Source of the DNA: Deltaproteobacteria bacterium | Lineage (GTDB): Bacteria; Desulfobacterota; Desulfobacteria; Desulfobacterales; Desulfatibacillaceae | NCBI GenBank assembly: GCA_019308705.1 | Contig: JAFDHW010000136.1 | Coordinates: 1-6,691 of the forward strand | Length of the DNA stretch: 6,691 nt | Direction: 5' to 3' | In this document: piece by piece, positions 5,846 to 6,691 of the stretch | Numbering within the stretch: position 1 is the first letter of the stretch | Layout of the letters: the number at the start of each line of letters is the position of its first letter | The notes under the pieces: generated by a model | The model's database searches: none | Seen by the model: only the letters and a program-made list of their open reading frames with translations | Told to the model about the DNA's origin: nothing | Position numbers and translations under genes: made by a program

Positions 5846-6691
5846 TCACATGGACTCGGGGGCGGATACGCCCACCATGGACAGACCGTTTTGTATCACC
5901 TGCCGGACCGCGGACACAAGGGCCAGCCGGGCCGCGGTGACCTCCGGCTCCTGGTCCAGCACGCGGTGCTTGTTGTAGTAGGCGTGGAACAGGCCCGCGG
6001 TCTCCATGAGGAAGATGGGCACCCGGTGGGGCTCCAGGGAGGATGCCGCGGCGGCCACCACGTCGGGGAACTTGGCCAGCTGGCGCAAAAGCCGCATCTC
6101 CTCGGGCTCCGAAAGGGCGAACCCCTCCACCACCGCGGCGGCCGCCCCGCGTCCCTTCGCCTTCTTCAGAATGCTGCAGATCCGCGCGTGGACGTACTGC
6201 ACGTAATACACCGGGTTTTCGTTGGACTTTTGCCGCACCACGTCCAGGTCGAAATCCAAGGGGCTTTCGTGGGACCGGGAGAGGAAGGCGAACCGGGCCG
6301 CGTCCGCGCCCACCTCGTCGATGACCTGGCGCAGGGTGACGAACTCGCCGGCCCGCTTTCCCATGGACACCGGCTTGCCGCCGCGCAACAGGTTCACCAG
6401 CTTCAAGAGCACCACGGAAAACGCCGCCGGGTCGTGGCCCAAAGCGGCCAGGGCCGCGGCCACCCGGGGCACGTACCCGTGGTGGTCCGCGCCCCACACG
6501 TCCACCACCCGGTCGAACCCCCGGGCGAACTTGTCGTGGTGGTAGGCGATGTCCGAGGCGAAATAGGTGGTCTCCCCGGTGCTGCGCACCACCACCCGGT
6601 CCTTGGCGTCGCCGAAACGGGAGGTGGAAAACCACCACGCGCCCTCCGACTAGTAGACCAGGCCTTTTTGCTTGAGTTCCTCGAGCATGTC
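5846..6691 (-). CDS. argS: Arginyl-tRNA synthetase, C-terminal half, with an in-frame TAG (partial at right edge)
   Basis: ArgRS charges tRNA(Arg) with arginine in the cytoplasm. The window holds 281 codon positions of a family normally about 550-590 long; the start and the N-terminal HIGH region lie beyond the right edge. Features seen in order are GLVY then TAG then [23 protein letters not shown], the conserved [13 protein letters not shown] and [14 protein letters not shown], a KMSK-type loop as [12 protein letters not shown] (about 109-118), [13 protein letters not shown] (158-170), and a C-terminal anticodon-binding (DALR) domain ending GVSAPESM. The amber at 6650-6652 is codon 14 of the fragment. 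Relatives usually have Glu there (GLVYESEGA), so one G-to-T change from GAG explains it. Everything after it is intact. Without readthrough the protein would lose the KMSK-type loop and anticodon domain, which would be inactivating. A sequencing error, a recent pseudogene or amber decoding are the choices. It is the first gene of the operon visible here. Confidence 0.9.
6650..6652 (-). other. In-frame amber (TAG) codon within argS
   Basis: Read on the minus strand from 6691, codons 11-16 are CTG GTC TAC TAG TCG GAG (L V Y stop S E). The frame upstream and downstream both give ArgRS sequence, so this is a single nonsense codon with no frameshift. TAG is also the ordinary stop of the transketolase, mutL, gatC and SPOR genes in this window. 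Confidence 0.9.

Noticed and set aside
4634..5978. Long plus-strand open frames opposite gatC and the SPOR gene
   Set aside because: They are antisense to confidently identified genes, have low-complexity Arg/Pro/Gly content and no recognisable domain.
5846..6595. A separate short gene starting at the internal ATG 6595 downstream of the argS amber
   Set aside because: The frame upstream of 6595 continues as ArgRS sequence, and a product starting there would lack the catalytic HIGH region. It is the 3' part of argS, not a new gene.

Overview
This is a GC-rich stretch of bacterial chromosome. It is probably from the Desulfobacterota (former Deltaproteobacteria, sulfate-reducer type), judged from protein style, the split transketolase, and the grouping of argS, a SPOR-domain gene, gatC, gatA and mutL. 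The lineage call is inference from recalled family features, not a search.

Layout: six genes on the minus strand read from right to left and look like one housekeeping operon. They are argS (arginyl-tRNA synthetase, 3' half only, cut by the right window edge), a membrane-anchored SPOR-domain protein, gatC, gatA, a 72-residue protein of unknown function, and mutL. Spacings are short (23, 4 and 9 nt, then a 26-nt overlap). The exception is a 148-nt gatC-gatA gap that is almost filled by a symmetric 123-nt palindromic element. The theme is aminoacyl-tRNA supply (ArgRS plus the GatCAB amidotransferase; gatB is not here), with mismatch repair at the end. At the left, one plus-strand gene encodes the N-terminal (thiamine diphosphate-binding) half of a split transketolase and converges on mutL. 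Its usual partner, the C-terminal half, is not next to it.

Repeats: an 18-nt motif, TAGCCCGGATTATTCACG, and its reverse complement recur around the transketolase gene: 93-110 (inverse, one mismatch), 960-977 (exact), 1014-1025 (partial) and 1095-1112 (exact, inverse). The two exact copies bound a 153-nt MITE-like unit between the convergent genes. The first three bases of each exact copy are the TAG stop codon of the adjacent gene (transketolase and mutL). The unrelated palindrome after gatC also starts inside that gene's TAG stop. A fourth hairpin-forming sequence lies at 6-87.

Most notable observations: (1) argS has an in-frame TAG at 6650-6652 within an otherwise intact reading frame, at a position where relatives normally have glutamate; (2) repeat-element ends coincide with TAG stop codons at three genes; (3) the lone transketolase half is bracketed by copies of the repeat. 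I see no CRISPR array, rRNA, tRNA, transposase or phage gene. No convincing new multi-gene system is visible; the gene content is ordinary and the interest lies in the repeats and the amber codon.
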